From Clostridia bacterium (GTDB taxonomy: Bacteria > Bacillota > Clostridia > Oscillospirales > CAG-272), in NCBI GenBank assembly GCA_017625755.1, contig JAGAKG010000002.1, forward strand, positions 1-42,669: 42,669 nt of DNA, given 5' to 3'. How positions within the stretch are numbered: the stretch's first letter is position 1; each line of letters begins with the position of its first letter. The notes under the pieces are model-generated. The model saw nothing but the letters and a program-made list of their open reading frames with translations. It had not been told where the DNA came from and searched no databases. Positions 40,223-42,669 of the stretch are shown here, in pieces. The translations under genes were made by a program, and so were the position numbers.

Positions 40223-41056
40223 ATGAGCAAGATTGCCGTGATTGGAATTGCGGGCGAATCGGTTTTTCTTTCGGTGCCGAGCTTTGGGAAAATCGGGGAA
40301 ACCACAGTAGCGACCGATATTCATAAAGAGCTCGGCGGAAAAGGCTTCAATCAAGCCGTTGCGATTGCCCGTTACGGCATGGAATGTTCCTTCCTTTGCG
40401 CGGTAAATAAAAACGACGTGAGGTTGTTTTCGGAAATAGCGAAAGAGGAGGGTATAAAACCGTATTTTATCGCTAAAGAACAACCGAGTCCGTATGCCGT
40501 GATTACGACGGATAAAAACGGAGACAACTGTGTTTGCGTATATCGCGGAGCAGAGCTTGAGGTGTGCGACGTGGACGATTTCTCGGAAAAAATAAAGACT
40601 GCGGATTTGCTGCTGCTCAACAACGAAACGCCCGTTGCCGTCAACGAACACGCGGTAAAAATTGCGAAAAAATATGGAGTAAAGGTCGTTCTCAATCCCG
40701 CGCCAAAGCGTTGTTACAGTAAGGCATTTTTGGATAATATAGACTTGTTTACCCCAAACGAGCACGAAACGGATGGGCTTGAAGCTTATGAAAACGTGGT
40801 TGTTACTTTAGGAAATAAAGGGTGTCTTGTAAAAAGTACGGGGATGCTTATTCCGGCTGAAAAAGTGAAAAACGTCGTAGATACGACGGGGGCGGGAGAT
40901 ACCTTTAACGGAGTCTTGGCTGCTTGTATTGCGGAGGGCGTAGATATCGAAACGGCTTGTCGTCGAGCTAACGTGGCGTCGGCGATAAAGGTGGGCAGGA
41001 AATACATTTTAAAAAGTATTCCGACCAAAAATGAGATAGAAAAGTTTAGAAAATAA
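40223..41056 (+). CDS. PfkB family carbohydrate kinase (ribokinase-like)
   Basis: A 277-residue sugar kinase. Marks are the N-terminal GGKGFNQAVAIARYG (PfkB signature 1), the TPNEHE segment typical of ribokinases, and the C-terminal VDTTGAGDTFNGVLAA with the catalytic Asp in GAGD. It should phosphorylate the sugar released by the upstream hydrolases. It is at the short end of the ribokinase range (usually about 300). The start follows AGGAAAAAG with loose spacing. The next gene is a SIS-domain protein, consistent with kinase then isomerase. Confidence 0.88.
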   Translation: MSKIAVIGIAGESVFLSVPSFGKIGETTVATDIHKELGGKGFNQAVAIARYGMECSFLCAVNKNDVRLFSEIAKEEGIKPYFIAKEQPSPYAVITTDKNGDNCVCVYRGAELEVCDVDDFSEKIKTADLLLLNNETPVAVNEHAVKIAKKYGVKVVLNPAPKRCYSKAFLDNIDLFTPNEHETDGLEAYENVVVTLGNKGCLVKSTGMLIPAEKVKNVVDTTGAGDTFNGVLAACIAEGVDIETACRRANVASAIKVGRKYILKSIPTKNEIEKFRK

Positions 41057-41090
41057 AGAGATTAAAGGTTACGAAAGGTTATCGAAGAAG

Positions 41091-41837
41091 ATGGATACGA
41101 CTTACTTTCAGAAAATTGTTGAGAATTTAGAAAAAATCAACGAAACACAGAGCGAAAACATAAAAAAAGCTGCAAAGCTTATGGCTGACGCAATAGAGAA
41201 CGATAGGCTTATCAACGTGTACGGTGGCGGTGGACATACCACTCTTTGTATGGGCGAGATGTTCTTCCGCGCAGGCGGACTTGCCAACATCAACCCGATA
41301 GTTGAGAATGGATTAACCGTATTCAATCAGGCGTTGAAATACCTGGAGCTTGAAAGAACGGTAAACTACGGTTCTGCAATTATGAAATATTACAAATTGC
41401 AAAAAGATGATTTGCTTATCGTGTTCCACAATATCGGTATCAATCCTGCAACGATTGACGCGGTTATGGAAGCGAAAAAAGCAGGCGCGAAAATCGTAGC
41501 GGTATCGTCAAGCTACTGGCAAAACGAAATGCCCGAAGACCATTTCATTCGTCATCCGAACAAGACTAATTTGTTTGATTACGCAGATGTATGTATCGAC
41601 GATTTCAACCCCGTAGGCGACGCGGTTATCAATATCGAGGGCTTTGAAACGCCTATTGCGCCCGTATCGAATATCGTGGATTTCTACATCGCGCACATGC
41701 TTGAGATAGAGTGCGTCAAGGAATGTCAGCGCCGTGGCATCAAGGCACCGTGTTGGTCAAGCGCCAATACTCCCGGCGGAGATGAAAAGAACGCGGCGTA
41801 TCTTGAGAAATACAGTCCAAGGATTAAAATGCTATAA
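41091..41837 (+). CDS. SIS-domain protein, divergent UPF0309 family
   Basis: A 248-residue sugar-phosphate-binding SIS protein. Overall it follows UPF0309: EMFFRAGGLANINPIVENGL, GAKIVAVSSSYW, NPVGDAVINIEG and the end SSANTPGGDEKNAAYLEKYS. Two places differ from what I recall of the family: the first loop reads GGGGHTTL rather than GTGHS-type, and the phosphate loop reads FHNIGINPATI rather than SNSGxNP. The missing Ser in that loop may change the substrate. It could isomerise or sense the kinase product. Weak ribosome binding site (GAAGAAG). Fourth gene of the GH20-like operon. Confidence 0.82.
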   Translation: MDTTYFQKIVENLEKINETQSENIKKAAKLMADAIENDRLINVYGGGGHTTLCMGEMFFRAGGLANINPIVENGLTVFNQALKYLELERTVNYGSAIMKYYKLQKDDLLIVFHNIGINPATIDAVMEAKKAGAKIVAVSSSYWQNEMPEDHFIRHPNKTNLFDYADVCIDDFNPVGDAVINIEGFETPIAPVSNIVDFYIAHMLEIECVKECQRRGIKAPCWSSANTPGGDEKNAAYLEKYSPRIKML

Positions 41838-41849
41838 GGAGATAGAGAG

Positions 41850-42545
41850 ATGCAAAAGGGATTAAATTATTTGTTGGAGAAATATTCTGTAGCGGCAGAA
41901 GCGAAGTTCACCTCTGACGGAAAAGAAGTCGTTGTAAACGGTGAAACAATTCCCGTTCTTCCATGGGAATCCGAAAGAAGATTTATAGAACTGAGAAATC
42001 TTGTAATACTTGGCAGAGTGGGTAATATGTGTACTTACAGAATCGGGCACACGTCAGAAAAAGGAAATGATCTTTTTGAAATGCTCGCCCGTGAGATAGG
42101 TATACTTGAATTTACGGTTGCCTCGCCGGTAAAGGAGATATTTGCTATCGGCGGAAGAAATACTATGAACTGTATAGCAGAGACCGAAAACGGTTGCGTT
42201 TGTACCATTGAGCTTGGCGCAACGCTTGAGCGCGGTATGGCGGATATAGATAAGCACGAGATAATCACCGATAACGGCGTTGCTTGCGACAGAGTTGTTG
42301 ATACGCAGATACCTCAGAAATCTATTTACGTCTTTGGAAAAGGTGACGGCTCATATTGTGATACTGATGCTGAACTTTACGGATATTCTGAGAACGAGAT
42401 AAACACTATAAGAAATGCTTTTGCGATCGCTAAAGGTGTCGATATTCAGCAAGCTAATGCCGAAAAGTGGCTACATATTCAAAAGGTAGTGAGCGCGGCG
42501 AGAGAATCGCTTGAGCGTATGGAAAATGTTAAGGTGGAGGCGTAA
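41850..42545 (+). CDS. Conserved-looking protein of unknown function in the sugar operon
   Basis: A 231-residue soluble protein. It has TYRIGHTSEKGNDLFEMLAR, a beta-rich middle (EIFAIGGRNTMNCIAETENG, CVCTIELGATLERGMADIDK) and a helical C-terminus (NTIRNAFAIAKGVDIQQANA). The middle recalls the beta-sheet substrate domain of Gfo/Idh/MocA oxidoreductases (CVCTIELGATL), without a Rossmann domain, and the next gene is a Gfo/Idh protein. It may be a stand-alone partner of that enzyme (inference). AGGAG lies 8 bases before the ATG, 12 bases after the SIS stop. Confidence 0.65.
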   Translation: MQKGLNYLLEKYSVAAEAKFTSDGKEVVVNGETIPVLPWESERRFIELRNLVILGRVGNMCTYRIGHTSEKGNDLFEMLAREIGILEFTVASPVKEIFAIGGRNTMNCIAETENGCVCTIELGATLERGMADIDKHEIITDNGVACDRVVDTQIPQKSIYVFGKGDGSYCDTDAELYGYSENEINTIRNAFAIAKGVDIQQANAEKWLHIQKVVSAARESLERMENVKVEA

Positions 42546-42546
42546 A

Positions 42547-42669
42547 ATGAAGAGACTTAAGATAGCTATGATGAGTATGACTCACGGTCATACCCGAAAG
42601 TATTACGATGTTTTAAAGAATAATCCAAAGCTTGAATGGATTGCGGTATCAACTGCTAACGAGGAGGTA
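42547..42669 (+). CDS. Gfo/Idh/MocA oxidoreductase, N-terminal part (cut by window end)
   Basis: The first 41 codons read KRLKIAMMSMTHGHTRKYYD then VLKNNPKLEWIAVSTANEEV, the first Rossmann strand-helix-strand of an NAD(P)-dependent sugar dehydrogenase of the Gfo/Idh/MocA type, here with THGH in place of GxGxxG as in several members. GGAGG lies 6 bases before the ATG, 1 base after the upstream stop. The rest lies beyond the window. Confidence 0.7.
   Translation, partial: MKRLKIAMMSMTHGHTRKYYDVLKNNPKLEWIAVSTANEEV

Overview
The window looks like a chromosomal piece of a gut-type Clostridia bacterium (Oscillospiraceae/Ruminococcaceae-like). This rests on the rpmG-secE-nusG-rplK-rplA order, strong Gram-positive ribosome binding sites, sigma-A promoters with 17-base spacers, lipoproteins with Gram-positive lipoboxes, ECF transport, and many cytoplasmic glycoside hydrolases. 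No rRNA, CRISPR array or complete prophage was seen.

Layout. 1-600: an intact tRNA-Pro(CGG) and the 5' half of a second tRNA-Pro cut in the anticodon loop, probably the scar of an integrated element. 585-6217 (minus): an RluA-type pseudouridine synthase, two small envelope proteins, a three-gene cobalamin-uptake candidate operon (ECF S component plus two transcobalamin-like DUF4430 proteins) behind a cobalamin-type riboswitch, then proB-nth. 6358-8732 (plus): zapA and a U32 peptidase-like gene. 8823-11027 (minus): rpmG-secE-nusG-rplK-rplA. 11293-18867 (minus): a zinc-ribbon protein, a REP-associated tyrosine transposase (RAYT), ROK glucokinase, Nif3-like protein, acetyltransferase, deacetylase-like protein, cupin, SGNH hydrolase, DUF3267 protease and two small unknown genes. 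18988-21100: a REP pair, a large serine recombinase and relics.

21469-42669 is carbohydrate-oriented: a DUF4143 ATPase, GH2, lipoprotein esterase, SGNH esterase, GH95 fucosidase-like enzyme, LacZ-type GH2 with a divergent AraC regulator, an EEP-family hydrolase, and an AraC regulator divergent from a six-gene operon (GH20-like, unknown TIM-barrel-like protein, PfkB kinase, SIS protein, unknown protein, Gfo/Idh oxidoreductase cut by the window edge). The glycosidases lack signal peptides, so they should act on imported oligosaccharides; no sugar transporter is in the window.

Most notable: (1) the riboswitch-controlled operon encoding intrinsic-factor-like proteins; (2) GTAG-footed REP palindromes as inverted pairs, one pair inside the RAYT gene itself and one 7 kb away; (3) a promoter-only duplicate of the AraC/GH20 divergent control region, now in front of the lipoprotein esterase; (4) the AraC-linked GH20/kinase/SIS/dehydrogenase operon, which matches no sugar pathway I can name; (5) repeated copies of the serine recombinase 3' tail around two single-gene segments.
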